In this document: positions 50,826-59,370 of the stretch, in pieces
Layout: every line of letters starts with the position of its first letter
How positions within the stretch are numbered: position 1 is the first letter of the stretch
Source of the DNA: Betaproteobacteria bacterium UBA1934
GTDB lineage: Bacteria > Pseudomonadota > Gammaproteobacteria > Burkholderiales > Rhodocyclaceae
Assembly (NCBI GenBank): GCA_002337055.1
Contig: DDFG01000004.1
Location: 924,642-988,641 of the forward strand
Length of the DNA: 64,000 bases
Direction: 5' to 3'
Program-made: the position numbers and the translations under genes
The notes under the pieces: generated by a model
The model's input: only the letters and a program-made list of their open reading frames with translations
Told to the model about the DNA's origin: nothing
Database searches by the model: none

Positions 50826-51070
50826 GGCGATGCTCCCGTAGTGAAAAACCAATCGGTGAATAAAAGCAAGGCCGATAGTATAGCCACGTGATACGCAAAA
50901 GGTCTAGATGTGCTCCTTTGATTGACAAGCGGAAATCCGAGGTTCAGAATCGCACTTGTATCTCGTGGCTTTACTTGAGTGAGATGCGTGTTCAGTAACC
51001 ATGTCGCTGGCCAGTGCATTCCGAACATCGGTCGCAGACCTCCGACGCCGATTCAGAAAGGACGAACAAG
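50826..51070. promoter_or_regulatory. Divergent control region with paired 16-bp operators
   Basis: Two 16-bp sites in opposite orientation match at 14 of 16 positions: TATAGCCACGTGATAC (50879-50894) and GTATCTCGTGGCTTTA (50958-50973). The first covers a TATACT-like -10 of the minus promoter. On the plus strand TTGACA (50922-50927), a 17-nt spacer and CAGAAT (50945-50950) form a promoter whose start would fall at the second site. Binding of the XRE protein there is inferred. Confidence 0.6.
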
Positions 51071-52303
51071 ATGAAGAAAACCTTTGTCGACGTGATGCTC
51101 GAGCTGCCGGTGGATGCGACGTTACGCGACTTCCTGACGGGCCACGGCTTGTCAATGCCTGAGATCAATCCGGGCGATGCAGCTGATGCCAACCAGACCT
51201 TGGTAGAAGTGGTTACCGCGTGGACTGACACGGATGCGCGCGACCGGATGGCGGCCAATCTCATGGCCAGCGTTTCACTGGGTGACGAGGCGGGCCGGCA
51301 GGCGATGTTCGAGGCCGCGATGGCCGACCCGGCAGCAGTGACCGGACTGGCGCTGTGCCAAAGTGACCTTCAGCGCTCATTCTGGCTCTACACCCATCAC
51401 CCGACGCTATTCGAGCGTGCCAGCGATTTCGATTTCTGGGCACATCACGGCACACAGGCCCAACAATACGACCTCGGCGTCAAGCGCACGCCGATCGACA
51501 CCGAAGTAGCGATGACCGGGCTGCGCCAAGCCATTTCGGCGTTCTACCAGCGGGAGCGGCAATGCGGCGATGGCTGCGTCGCGTACCTGGTGGAGCGCAG
51601 CCCCGGCGTCTATCTGCTGACGGTCCATGTCAAGGATCTGGCCATGCTGCGCCTCGAGTTCGAAGGCGTGGTGTTGAAGCGCCGGGTCGGCAATCCGAAC
51701 ATCCACATGGTGTTGGAGTACGCCCAAGCCACTGGCGTCGTGCGCACGCTGGTGCGCGGCGGCCAGAAAGTCCAGCAGATGCTGGTCGAGGCCTTCGCGG
51801 AGCATGTGCTGGGCGTCAAGGCGAATGCACAGAAGATCAAAGCGCCGTGTCTGGACCTGTCCACCTTGCGCACGGGCTTCGATGTACCGGAGGTGTTCGA
51901 CGACGGGTTCTCTCTGATACAACTCAAGTCGCTCACCCTGCTGAGCCCGGACGGCGACCTGAAGATCGAATGCACGGCGATGCAGGCCAGCCAGCAGCGC
52001 TCGGTGCATGAACTGCTGAAGGAGAAGCTTCCCGGCCCGCTGGAAGGACAGTGGGCAGTGACGGCGGCGCAGGTCAATCTCTACTATCCGCCGGAGCCGG
52101 GCCGGACGCGTGCCAAGGTGGTCACCATCGAAGTGACCAGCAAGGGGCGTCTGAACCTGCACAAGTTCGACAACAAGCTGCAGGCGCAACTGGAGCGCTA
52201 CCTGGTCAAGGTCGGCATCCTGCAAAAGGGGCAGACCTTGAGTGCCCAGGAACTGCCACCAGAGGTGGACGCGATCAGTTCCCCGTCGGTATTCGAGGAC
52301 TGA
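51071..52303 (+). CDS. Accessory operon protein A, unknown family
   Basis: 410 residues from ATG 51071 (AAAGGA upstream). The N-terminal ~110 residues are acidic and helical (KKTFVDVMLELPVDATLRDF, LTGHGLSMPEINPGDAADAN). The middle and C-terminal parts alternate strands and helices: RQCGDGCVAYLVERSPGVYL, LRLEFEGVVLKRRVGNPNIH, and DGDLKIECTAMQASQQRSVH. No nuclease, ATPase or membrane motif was seen. It is the first gene of a plus-strand operon with a zinc-ribbon protein and a predicted nuclease; possibly a sensor or scaffold. Confidence 0.65.
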   Translation: MKKTFVDVMLELPVDATLRDFLTGHGLSMPEINPGDAADANQTLVEVVTAWTDTDARDRMAANLMASVSLGDEAGRQAMFEAAMADPAAVTGLALCQSDLQRSFWLYTHHPTLFERASDFDFWAHHGTQAQQYDLGVKRTPIDTEVAMTGLRQAISAFYQRERQCGDGCVAYLVERSPGVYLLTVHVKDLAMLRLEFEGVVLKRRVGNPNIHMVLEYAQATGVVRTLVRGGQKVQQMLVEAFAEHVLGVKANAQKIKAPCLDLSTLRTGFDVPEVFDDGFSLIQLKSLTLLSPDGDLKIECTAMQASQQRSVHELLKEKLPGPLEGQWAVTAAQVNLYYPPEPGRTRAKVVTIEVTSKGRLNLHKFDNKLQAQLERYLVKVGILQKGQTLSAQELPPEVDAISSPSVFED

Positions 52304-52306
52304 TCG

Positions 52307-53263
52307 ATGGCGGCGCACGATGCCTGGGCCTTAGTGTGCCGCCTGTTCGCGGGCGGTACGCCCGTGCTGCGCGCCACGCTCTCACCACGCGATGTCGACA
52401 CGCTGTCTGTTCTGGTTAACGCGGTCAAGCCGACGACGGTGGATCAGTCGTTCGTGCTCTGCCCGCACTGCCAACAGCACCGGGCGCAGGTCTGGAGTGA
52501 TGGCCGGGGTGGACGGATGTGCCGTTGCCCGGACTGCGGACCCGTGGCCGTCGAAGCGAACGACGGTACTGCGCTGGCGCTGAACGAGGACTGGTTTCGG
52601 CAGAAAATGCGTCTCGCGCTCGACATCGAAAGCCGCGACGGCATTGATGATCTGGGCGATGGCGTGTGGCGACTGGGTGATATCCGCCGGTCACCCGTCC
52701 TACTCGCCCGCGATCTGACGCGCGTGCTGCAAGAACCCGCGTTGTTGGATCGGGTGCGCGTGGCGGGCGGCGACATTCGGGTGATCACGCCGAGGCCGCG
52801 CACGACACGCGGATCGCCATTCAGCGTGGGCATCGAGTGGCTGGCGTTGGAGGAACGTTTCACGTTCTACGGAGGTGGGATCGCCTACATTCGCCCAGGG
52901 GCGGGCACAGAATTAAATGTCGCAGCCGATCCATGGGCGCCTGTCCATGGGCCGTTCTCGGCAGACTTCAGTTGGGTGATATTGAGTGACTGGCCCCATG
53001 GACCGATTCGGTGCACTGAAGGCCAAGCCGCCATCTTCAGCGCACTCTGGTCATTCAAAGGCGTCAAGGTCGATGGCGAGCGCGTTATGCTGAAAGCTGG
53101 ACAGGAGAGTGACAAGCCGATCGACCTGTTCAAGGTAAAAGCGGCGAACAAGGGTAAGCCGGAGTACGAGGGGCCGTTGCACGCCTACAGAGCACTTGTG
53201 GAGTCTAACCGGCGCCAAGGTGTGTACTGGATGCCATGCGCATCCAACCTCAATCACCCGTGA
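52307..53263 (+). CDS. Accessory operon protein B, zinc-ribbon protein
   Basis: 318 residues from ATG 52307, 3 nt after the previous stop with GAGGA upstream. The N-terminal ~85 residues include a zinc ribbon with two Cys pairs: LCPHCQQHRAQVW and MCRCPDCGPVA. Next comes an acidic helix-strand region (RMLALD-type to GVWRLGDIRRSPVLLARDLT) and a Trp-rich C-terminal domain (VILSDWPHGPIRCTEGQAAI, FSALWSFKGVKVDGERVMLK). It may bind nucleic acid. No known family was recognised. Confidence 0.65.
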   Translation: MAAHDAWALVCRLFAGGTPVLRATLSPRDVDTLSVLVNAVKPTTVDQSFVLCPHCQQHRAQVWSDGRGGRMCRCPDCGPVAVEANDGTALALNEDWFRQKMRLALDIESRDGIDDLGDGVWRLGDIRRSPVLLARDLTRVLQEPALLDRVRVAGGDIRVITPRPRTTRGSPFSVGIEWLALEERFTFYGGGIAYIRPGAGTELNVAADPWAPVHGPFSADFSWVILSDWPHGPIRCTEGQAAIFSALWSFKGVKVDGERVMLKAGQESDKPIDLFKVKAANKGKPEYEGPLHAYRALVESNRRQGVYWMPCASNLNHP

Positions 53264-53284
53264 CAACAAACAGAGGAAGAAATA

Positions 53285-54532
53285 ATGTTCGGAAGAGGTA
53301 TCGATAAAAGCAAAGGCCTGCTTTTCTGCACGCATGATCTCAGCCAATCGCTACGCAACACAGTTGACGAAATACGCCGGGAGATCGAAAGCCTTCAACC
53401 CGACAGGTTGCTGAACACCGCACCCGACGATCTAAAAAGCTATCTGGCGGCAAAGTACCGTGTGGAGCCGATCAGCCTTTTGCGCGATCAATGGTACGCC
53501 GATCATCACGAAACACAGGTCGATGTCCGCTATGACTCCAACCGATGGATCGACGACAAGAGTCGCCCGTGCATGGTACCCGGCGAGCGTGTCGAGGTGC
53601 GCGTGCCCTTCGAGGGTGAGGCAGAGTTGTTCTACGCTCAGCCCAATACCTCGACCTCAAATCCACCGCGCGCGATCATCGAGAAGAACGAGCTAGTACT
53701 TCGCTACGACTCGCCTGCCGACGCACCGCGTGATGTCAGACCTTTAATCGATCGCTCGTTGGCAGATATTGAGCAATACCTCGGATGGCAACGCCCGATG
53801 ATTGACGCGCATAACAACGGGCTAAGCGCCATCGCTGAGCAAGCGATCCAGCAACGTCGAGAGCGGCTGTTGGCCCAATCTCAACGAGTGGCGTCTCTCG
53901 GCATCCCGGTCAAGCGACGCGAAGACGCACCTACGACATACGCAATACCAACAGCGCGTAAAAAGGCGATTCCTGCTCTTCCCCCTGCGAGTGCTGCGCC
54001 TTTCACACCGGAGCCGGCCTGGGCGATGGAGCAGTACGAGCAGGCGCTCAAAATCATGCAAGACATGACGCTCGTAATGGAACGCAGCCCTGATGCCTTT
54101 AAGACGATGGATGAAGAAGCGCTACGGCAGCACTTTCTCGTTCAGCTCAACGGCCAATTTGAGGGCAAGGCCATGGGCGAGACGTTCAATATGTCTGGAA
54201 AAACCGACATCCTGCTGCGCGAGGGTGAACGCAACGTCTTCATTGCCGAGTGCAAATTCTGGAAGGGCCCGAAGGCCTTTGGGGAGGCGATCGACCAACT
54301 CTTGAGCTACGCCACCTGGCGGGACGGCAAGACGGTAATCCTGGTGTTCAATCGCGGTAAGGAAATGACGACGGTACGTACAGGCGTTGATGCAAGTGCC
54401 AAGGCACATAGTAACTTCAAGCGTACAGTGAGCTGGCCACACGAGAGTGGATTCCGCTACGTGTTTCATGCAAATGGCGATACCAATCGCGAGTTGACCG
54501 TGACAGTACTCGTTTTCCACGTACCGAAGTGA
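53285..54532 (+). CDS. Accessory operon protein C, PD-(D/E)XK nuclease domain
   Basis: 415 residues from ATG 53285 (AGAGGA upstream). The C-terminal ~150 residues form a restriction-nuclease-like domain: an initial helix (EEALRQHFLVQLNGQFEGKA), then GKTDILLREG with the Asp, then VFIAECKFWKGPKAF with E-x-K, and QLLSYATWRDGKTVILVFNR. The N-terminal part (DKSKGLLFCTHDLSQSLRNT to about residue 170) is beta-rich with a possible ligand-binding role, joined by a helical linker. It is a plausible DNA-cleaving effector of the operon. Confidence 0.75.
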   Translation: MFGRGIDKSKGLLFCTHDLSQSLRNTVDEIRREIESLQPDRLLNTAPDDLKSYLAAKYRVEPISLLRDQWYADHHETQVDVRYDSNRWIDDKSRPCMVPGERVEVRVPFEGEAELFYAQPNTSTSNPPRAIIEKNELVLRYDSPADAPRDVRPLIDRSLADIEQYLGWQRPMIDAHNNGLSAIAEQAIQQRRERLLAQSQRVASLGIPVKRREDAPTTYAIPTARKKAIPALPPASAAPFTPEPAWAMEQYEQALKIMQDMTLVMERSPDAFKTMDEEALRQHFLVQLNGQFEGKAMGETFNMSGKTDILLREGERNVFIAECKFWKGPKAFGEAIDQLLSYATWRDGKTVILVFNRGKEMTTVRTGVDASAKAHSNFKRTVSWPHESGFRYVFHANGDTNRELTVTVLVFHVPK

Positions 54533-54824
54533 TCCGCTCGGTTACGATGACAGCTTCCGTATTGGGCTGGCCATCCAAGCCAGCAGTCAAACCCGAAGCG
54601 CCGACGCATGCATAATTCCTTGCCGCATAAGGCAATGTGCGCGTGCCTTGGCGAAAGAGTTGGTGGAGATTTTGAGAGAACAGAGGGCAGAATAGTGTCG
54701 AACTGACCGCCCTTCGGGTCAGGTCGCGCACGCCTCTGGCACACGCAGAATGGGTGCGATCCCCGCGTGGTTTGCGGGAAGCACAAATGAAAACGCCCAA
54801 CTGAGAACAGTTGGGCGCTGAATT
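54533..54824. other. Non-coding flank left of the att site
   Basis: 292 nt without a credible gene. The only clear structure is the terminator hairpin at 54790-54817 next to the att repeat. Confidence 0.6.
54790..54817 (-). terminator. Displaced native terminator of tRNA-Phe
   Basis: Perfect 10-bp stem CGCCCAACTG / CAGTTGGGCG with a 4-nt loop (54794-54817), followed on the minus strand by TTTT. Before element insertion this lay 8 nt downstream of the tRNA-Phe 3' end; the element now separates it by 5.5 kb from the intact tRNA gene. Confidence 0.75.
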
Positions 54825-54871
54825 TTGGTGGCCAGTCGCGGAATCGAACCACGGACACGCGGATTTTCAAT
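54825..54871. repeat. attL, 47-bp copy of tRNA-Phe 3' end
   Basis: Identical over 47 bp to 60325-60371 and offset by exactly 5500 nt. It carries the tRNA CCA end, T-arm, variable region and the 3' side of the anticodon stem; past 54871 the sequences diverge and the tRNA is not intact here. Confidence 0.93.
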
Positions 54872-54905
54872 TTTGAATTTTGCTTATTAATCAAATGATT
54901 GGCAC

Positions 54906-54960
54906 CGCCAACACTCGCCAAAAGCCGCCAAACCACGGTGGCTTTTGTCACGTATGTCAT
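54906..54960. repeat. Candidate integrase arm sites and hairpin near attL
   Basis: CGCCAA occurs at 54906, 54916 and 54926, exactly 10 bp apart. Overlapping these is a hairpin CAAAAGCC / GGCTTTTG (54919-54947) and the octamer TTGTCACG at 54945-54952. The same octamer occurs twice near attR, at 60258-60265 and 60269-60276, in the same orientation. Helical spacing beside an att site suggests integrase or excisionase arm binding sites. Confidence 0.5.
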
Positions 54961-55289
54961 CTGAGCCCGGATTTCTAGTTGTCGCGGCAGCCACCAGATA
55001 CAGCTGGTCATTTGGTTTTTCTGCAAGCCGAAGTACAATGCCATTGGCAACGTTCAGCTTGTTGCAAAGCAACTTGGATTAATTCGATGTCTTGCAAAGA
55101 ACATTCGAAGGACTAGAGATCACTCTAAGAACGCATCCATGGTGTTTGCACTACTTCCACGTGCACCACTTGCAGCTCTGACTCTTTGCAGGCTCGATTT
55201 TATTCTCTATGGAGCACGCCGTATCATCCTGAAATGCTGAAGCTGACAGTGATGGATCATCGTTGTCCAATGCTTATTGGATAGAGAAA
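54961..55289. other. Non-coding left end of the element
   Basis: About 330 nt between the att-proximal repeats and the first cargo gene. No gene or clear promoter was seen. The base composition becomes AT-rich towards the cargo gene. Confidence 0.55.
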
Positions 55290-55724
55290 ATGCCAAATGA
55301 ACCCGCAACCCTCTTTAATATTTCGCACCTTGTGACATTTCTTGGCGGCGCAGCGGCCGGAAGCGCCGGAACATACCTTGCAGATAAGTATACAGATCAG
55401 CGAAGAGCAAAGAAGGCGGCTCAGGAGCGCAAACAACGTTTTTCTGAACTCCAGAGCCTTATGAAATCACTTTTCGAAGAAATAATCATCGATTTGAATG
55501 GCGATAATTCGGGCACGATTCGTGAATTCGTCATCCTTCCCAATGATCGAGTTACTTTTAACAGCAGCCTCCCTCGATTTTCTTACTTTGAATCAACACA
55601 CCCACATGTCCGCAACCAATGTGCGCTCTTACGGGAGGCTGGCTACATTCAAGATGTTTCTGTTGGGAGTGCACCTATATTTAGGATGAGCGAGGAATTT
55701 GTTCGATTGCTAAAGAAATCATGA
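55290..55724 (+). CDS. Element cargo protein 1, single-TM, unknown
   Basis: 144 residues from ATG 55290; an in-frame TTG at 55263 is possible. One membrane segment near the N-terminus (HLVTFLGGAAAGSAGTYLA), then a charged helix (DKYTDQRRAKKAAQERKQRF), then a region with a possible winged-helix end (NQCALLREAGYIQDVSVGSA). AT-rich codon use differs from its surroundings, suggesting recent transfer. Function unknown; membrane-anchored cargo next to another membrane protein suggests a linked role. Confidence 0.6.
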   Translation: MPNEPATLFNISHLVTFLGGAAAGSAGTYLADKYTDQRRAKKAAQERKQRFSELQSLMKSLFEEIIIDLNGDNSGTIREFVILPNDRVTFNSSLPRFSYFESTHPHVRNQCALLREAGYIQDVSVGSAPIFRMSEEFVRLLKKS

Positions 55725-55821
55725 AAACGTATGGAACTTGCATTCAAAATAGTCGAATTGCATTGCTTCTCAAACCGTTGTAATTACTAGTCCGACGCCG
55801 TACTAACAATTGTGATGGGCT

Positions 55822-56598
55822 ATGACTGACTTACTTCAGATTTTTCAGCACCAATATTTTTCAGTGATCGCTGGTGGCGTGGGAGGTATCGTAACCGCTT
55901 GGCTCACTCAGCGAATACTCAATCGGCGAGGTGTTTTTTCCTACTCTGTTACGCACAGCAGAGTTGGTGTTACTACAGAGGACCCCGTTTTTGGAAACGT
56001 AGCTGTAACACTAAATGGACAGCCCATTTCAAATCTCTATTTTTCAACACTTGAGATGAAAAATGAGAGCCTTAACGATTATGAAAACGTATCCGTTCGT
56101 GTTTATACAAACGATACAAAATTGATGACAGAACAGACACAACTTCTCGACAATCCGATAAATCTTGAGTGGTCAGAAAAATACAATAAGCAATTGGCTA
56201 TTGAGACCGGCAAGACCCCAACAGATGCCCAGTGGAATATTTACAACGGACAGCGAGAATATGTTATTCCTATATTCAATCGGAACCAGGTTATTAGAAT
56301 TGCATATCTGAATTCCGCAAATTCCGTCACCGCACCGACCATCTGGCTTTCAATTGCAGTTAAGGGAGTGAAGCTTAAGTTCAAAGTACCTCAAAACCAA
56401 ATCCTTGGAGTACCACAGGCACAAGCGGCTGTTGTTGGCATCCTGATTGGCCTGATCGTCTTGGTTGCTCTGGCGTCGCTAGTATCGGAGCCATGGGCTA
56501 TTGCGTTAAGTGCAATGGCATACGGCTTTTCCGCACAAGTGCCAGGCGCCTATGCGATTAAGTTGATCCGTAGAGTAAGAGAGGCAATTGGAGGCTAG
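55822..56598 (+). CDS. Element cargo protein 2, membrane protein, unknown
   Basis: 258 residues. An N-terminal hydrophobic segment (YFSVIAGGVGGIVTAWLTQR) is followed by a beta-rich domain of about 150 residues (FSYSVTHSRVGVTTEDPVFG, LYFSTLEMKNESLNDYENVS). Two C-terminal hydrophobic segments follow (AAVVGILIGLIVLVALASLV and AIALSAMAYGFSAQVPGAYA). AT-rich like its neighbour. Similar TM-plus-beta-sandwich layouts occur among defence effectors that act on membranes, but no family was recognised. Located 97 nt after cargo gene 1. Confidence 0.6.
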   Translation: MTDLLQIFQHQYFSVIAGGVGGIVTAWLTQRILNRRGVFSYSVTHSRVGVTTEDPVFGNVAVTLNGQPISNLYFSTLEMKNESLNDYENVSVRVYTNDTKLMTEQTQLLDNPINLEWSEKYNKQLAIETGKTPTDAQWNIYNGQREYVIPIFNRNQVIRIAYLNSANSVTAPTIWLSIAVKGVKLKFKVPQNQILGVPQAQAAVVGILIGLIVLVALASLVSEPWAIALSAMAYGFSAQVPGAYAIKLIRRVREAIGG

Positions 56599-56707
56599 CT
56601 TGCGAACCCGATACCGCTTTTTTTAGTTCTTATTGGACAACTTACCTCCTCATCATCCTTGGGTTGTAGTCCAGTTGCTCTAAACAACGTTGAGAACTAA
56701 GTTAGTC

Positions 56708-57523
56708 ATGAACTTCGGGAAACTCTCATCAGTAGATTTGCTCATATTTCTGGAACTGTCGGAACAGTTCGGAACCACGGCAACCGAGACGCGCATCGAA
56801 TTGGCCGGTAAACGTGCCGAATTCTTTGCACCTGATTGCGCTAGTGCAGTCTGGAATGATTTTTATGAACTGCCGATATTGGAACATGCCCAAGCGGTTG
56901 CTGAATTGATCGGAGAATCCGACGGAATTACTGGATTGTCTCAAGCCGAACACCCCGTACAGTTCATCCAGGAAGATCTTGGACAGTTGGACCAGCAGTT
57001 GAAAGAACAGCCGCTTACGCCTGAAGACAAGGATGAATTGCGGCCAAGGGTAGCAGCCGTTTTCGGGGCGGTCTTCTCTCTTACTGAAACTTTCCGCTCT
57101 CTAGTGACCTTTGGGTATTACCTGAATGAACAGGTCGCCGCCGTTCGCAATAGGCTGCCGAACGCGGAGAAAGCGCTCCTCAGCGCAGTCAAGATTGATC
57201 GTACCGTCTTGGCCTGCCCCTCGATCAACGCATACGTCAGTGAACGTGTGTTGATAAACGAAGAGAAATTTCTCAGGAAATTGCGGCGCGCGGAAAACGG
57301 CAAGCTGACCAAGCGAGAGCAGCGTAACTACCAACAAATGCGCCTCGTACTTCAGGTTCTCCATGAAACTGGCGCAAAAAAACTCTCAGCCGCTGAACTG
57401 CATCAGCTCTTTGTCGAAGAATTAAATCTAGTAGCCGCTGATCGCGCAACGGACGTTGGCGACGTCGCCGAAAACCTTCGTCAGTTCGCGTACCAGTTCA
57501 TGAAGCAAAAAGCTGTTAGCTAA
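56708..57523 (+). CDS. Element protein 3, helical, unknown
   Basis: 271 residues from ATG 56708; an in-frame TTG lies at 56690. Almost entirely helical and acidic in the first half: SVDLLIFLELSEQFGTTATE, VWNDFYELPILEHAQAVAEL. A basic stretch occurs near residue 200 (FLRKLRRAENGKLTKREQRN). No known domain. Composition is closer to the host than the two preceding cargo genes. It lies 106 nt before the replication initiator, possibly a copy-control or stability factor by position; this is weak inference. Confidence 0.6.
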   Translation: MNFGKLSSVDLLIFLELSEQFGTTATETRIELAGKRAEFFAPDCASAVWNDFYELPILEHAQAVAELIGESDGITGLSQAEHPVQFIQEDLGQLDQQLKEQPLTPEDKDELRPRVAAVFGAVFSLTETFRSLVTFGYYLNEQVAAVRNRLPNAEKALLSAVKIDRTVLACPSINAYVSERVLINEEKFLRKLRRAENGKLTKREQRNYQQMRLVLQVLHETGAKKLSAAELHQLFVEELNLVAADRATDVGDVAENLRQFAYQFMKQKAVS

Positions 57524-57574
57524 AACGCTCAAAAATTACTGACAGTCGGTAGGTGATGACCTCTATTTAATTCG

Positions 57575-57630
57575 TATCCGTTCCAGGCAGCCAAAGTGGC
57601 AAACCTGGCGCCATCCGAAAGGAACGGATA
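57575..57630 (+). promoter_or_regulatory. Inverted repeat covering rep ribosome binding site
   Basis: TATCCGTTCC (57575-57584) and GGAACGGATA (57621-57630) are perfect 10-bp arms around 36 nt, with an inner CCAGG / CCTGG pair. The 3' arm holds the GGAAC ribosome binding site and the A of the rep ATG. It could be an operator for the initiator, part of an origin, or an RNA hairpin controlling translation. Confidence 0.6.
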
Positions 57631-59021
57631 TGAAGAAGTCGGAAGTAATCGGCGCTGTCGGTACAGGAGCGCACAGCGATTCAAACCCAGCCACCCCTTC
57701 CCTGACCGCCGCCCGCACTGCGCCTGTGGCGCAGGCGGACGGTGGGCAAGAAGGGGTGGAAACGTCGGTATCGGGGTCGCCCCCTTCTATCAGAGACCCC
57801 GATAACAGCAATCAGCAACAGAATGGGTTTTTTAAAGCCCTCCGTTGGGGCGTGGATAGTCTCTATCTCTCCTATCCCGGTACGTTGTTCGCCGATACCG
57901 ATGCCCGATTAAGATCACTCAAAGCATTGGCCCAATCCGAGAATCCCGACGACGTGGGCAAGGCGCAATTGCCTTTGGGAAGTCACGTCTTTGAAGTGAA
58001 GAACAAGGGCACTTCTCTGTTTAGCTACATCCTGGAAGATGGCGCTTTCCGTATCCAACTCTCACAGCCGCCAAGAAAGCCGGGGAATCATGCCCCCATG
58101 GCGTATGTAAAGATTTCAGCCGCCTATCTCGCCCACGTCGGTCCGGTGGACGCAGAGAAGCATCTATTGTCTTTGCTCTCCGAACTCGGCGAGATCAAAG
58201 AAGCTGCGAACGTCAGCCGGATCGATCTCTATGTCGACTTCGTTTCTTCCGTCGATATGGAAAGTTGGGATCGCCAAGCCTGGGTGACTCGCGCCGCGTC
58301 CATCAATACCTATTCCTCCCTCGGTAGGTTCACAGGCTGGTCGATTGGCCTGGGCGCCATTCTGTCTGCCAGGTTGTATAACAAGGTCCTGGAAATCGTA
58401 GTCAGCAAGAAGGACTGGATACTCGAACTCTGGCAGAAAGCCGGATGGCAACCCGGTGAAACGGTGTGGCGCTTGGAGTTCGAATTGAAGCGGGAAGTGT
58501 TGACCCAGAAGGGGCTTTCCAAGCTCTCTGAAGTGCTTTCCCATCTCAATGGCTTGTGGAGCTATGCCACGACGGATTGGCTGCGTCTGACGTTGCCAAA
58601 CAGCGAGGACAAGACTCGCTCTCGTTGGCCGATTCATCCGCTGTGGGGGTTCCTCTCGTCCATCGATTGGGAGAGTAAGGGCGGGCCGTTGTCGAAGCGT
58701 TTCAGTCCGACCAGGAGTCCCAAGGATGACAAGCTCTTTCAGATGGCGGGGAGTGTCATGCTGTCTTTCTTGGCTAAGCATGGTTATGCCGCGAATGAGG
58801 CCTACGAAGGCAGCCAAGATTTCATCGCGCAGTTGCTCGAATACCTGGATAAGCGAGCTTATGGGCAGGGGTTGTCCTTCGATAATTTTGTGGCTGAACA
58901 ATTGGCTTTGAAACATCGCCAGTACAACACGGCCCTGAATCACCCCGAGCAGGAGGCGGAGAGACAGGCGCAGGCCATTGCGGATCAGGCTAAGGCGTAT
59001 CGCAAGGAATCAGGGGGCTGA
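57630..59021 (+). CDS. Probable replication initiation protein of the element
   Basis: 463 residues. A disordered N-terminal ~65 residues is followed by WGVDSLYLSYPGTLF, SRIDLYVDFVSSVDMESWDR, RLYNKVLEIVVSKKDW and VWRLEFELKREVL. This order (SL-L motif, a DLYVDF strand, RLYNK and WRLEFE) matches rolling-circle-type initiators of the phage gpII/RstA and Rep_trans groups; the Tyr of LYNK may be catalytic. It allows the excised circle to replicate. It precedes the excisionase-like gene by 1 nt. Confidence 0.68.
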   Translation: MKKSEVIGAVGTGAHSDSNPATPSLTAARTAPVAQADGGQEGVETSVSGSPPSIRDPDNSNQQQNGFFKALRWGVDSLYLSYPGTLFADTDARLRSLKALAQSENPDDVGKAQLPLGSHVFEVKNKGTSLFSYILEDGAFRIQLSQPPRKPGNHAPMAYVKISAAYLAHVGPVDAEKHLLSLLSELGEIKEAANVSRIDLYVDFVSSVDMESWDRQAWVTRAASINTYSSLGRFTGWSIGLGAILSARLYNKVLEIVVSKKDWILELWQKAGWQPGETVWRLEFELKREVLTQKGLSKLSEVLSHLNGLWSYATTDWLRLTLPNSEDKTRSRWPIHPLWGFLSSIDWESKGGPLSKRFSPTRSPKDDKLFQMAGSVMLSFLAKHGYAANEAYEGSQDFIAQLLEYLDKRAYGQGLSFDNFVAEQLALKHRQYNTALNHPEQEAERQAQAIADQAKAYRKESGG

Positions 59022-59022
59022 G

Positions 59023-59370
59023 ATGGATGAACACGGCCTGCCTTTGCCTGCTGCGCGTTGTCTGTCCAAGGAACAGGCGGCGGCGTATCTCGGGATCGGG
59101 ATCACGCTGCTGGCCGAGTTGCACGTCCCGTTCATCAAGATGGGACGGCGCTCGGTGTATGACAAGCTTGACTTGGATGCCTGGCTTGATGAGTATAAGC
59201 AGCGCGAGCATTGGCGGGCCGGAAAGGAGTTGTCTTTATGGCCCGTGAAACAGGAGTCTACCGGCGACCGGATTCTAGGTTCTGGTGGATTGCAGCAACG
59301 CTCCCGAACGGAATCCGAATACGCCAAAGCGCTGGGACTGAAAACCGCGAAGACGCCGAAGCCCTGTTAG
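59023..59370 (+). CDS. AlpA/excisionase-like HTH protein of the element
   Basis: 115 residues from ATG 59023. The HTH is clear: RCLSKEQAAAYLGIGITLLA, ELHVPFIKMGRRSVYDKLDL with DAWLDEY, the usual excisionase fold. The last ~45 residues are encoded in a different frame over the integrase start (133 nt overlap), so its C-terminal tail may be non-conserved. It would set direction of integration versus excision, or regulate the integrase. Confidence 0.75.
   Translation: MDEHGLPLPAARCLSKEQAAAYLGIGITLLAELHVPFIKMGRRSVYDKLDLDAWLDEYKQREHWRAGKELSLWPVKQESTGDRILGSGGLQQRSRTESEYAKALGLKTAKTPKPC

Noticed and set aside
54872..54900. Second intact tRNA-Phe gene at attL
   Set aside because: Identity with tRNA-Phe ends at 54871; the anticodon 5' stem, D-arm and acceptor 5' strand are missing.
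54466..55050. Minus-strand open frame across attL
   Set aside because: It spans the att junction and non-coding DNA, includes a terminator hairpin, and has no ribosome binding site or recognisable domain.
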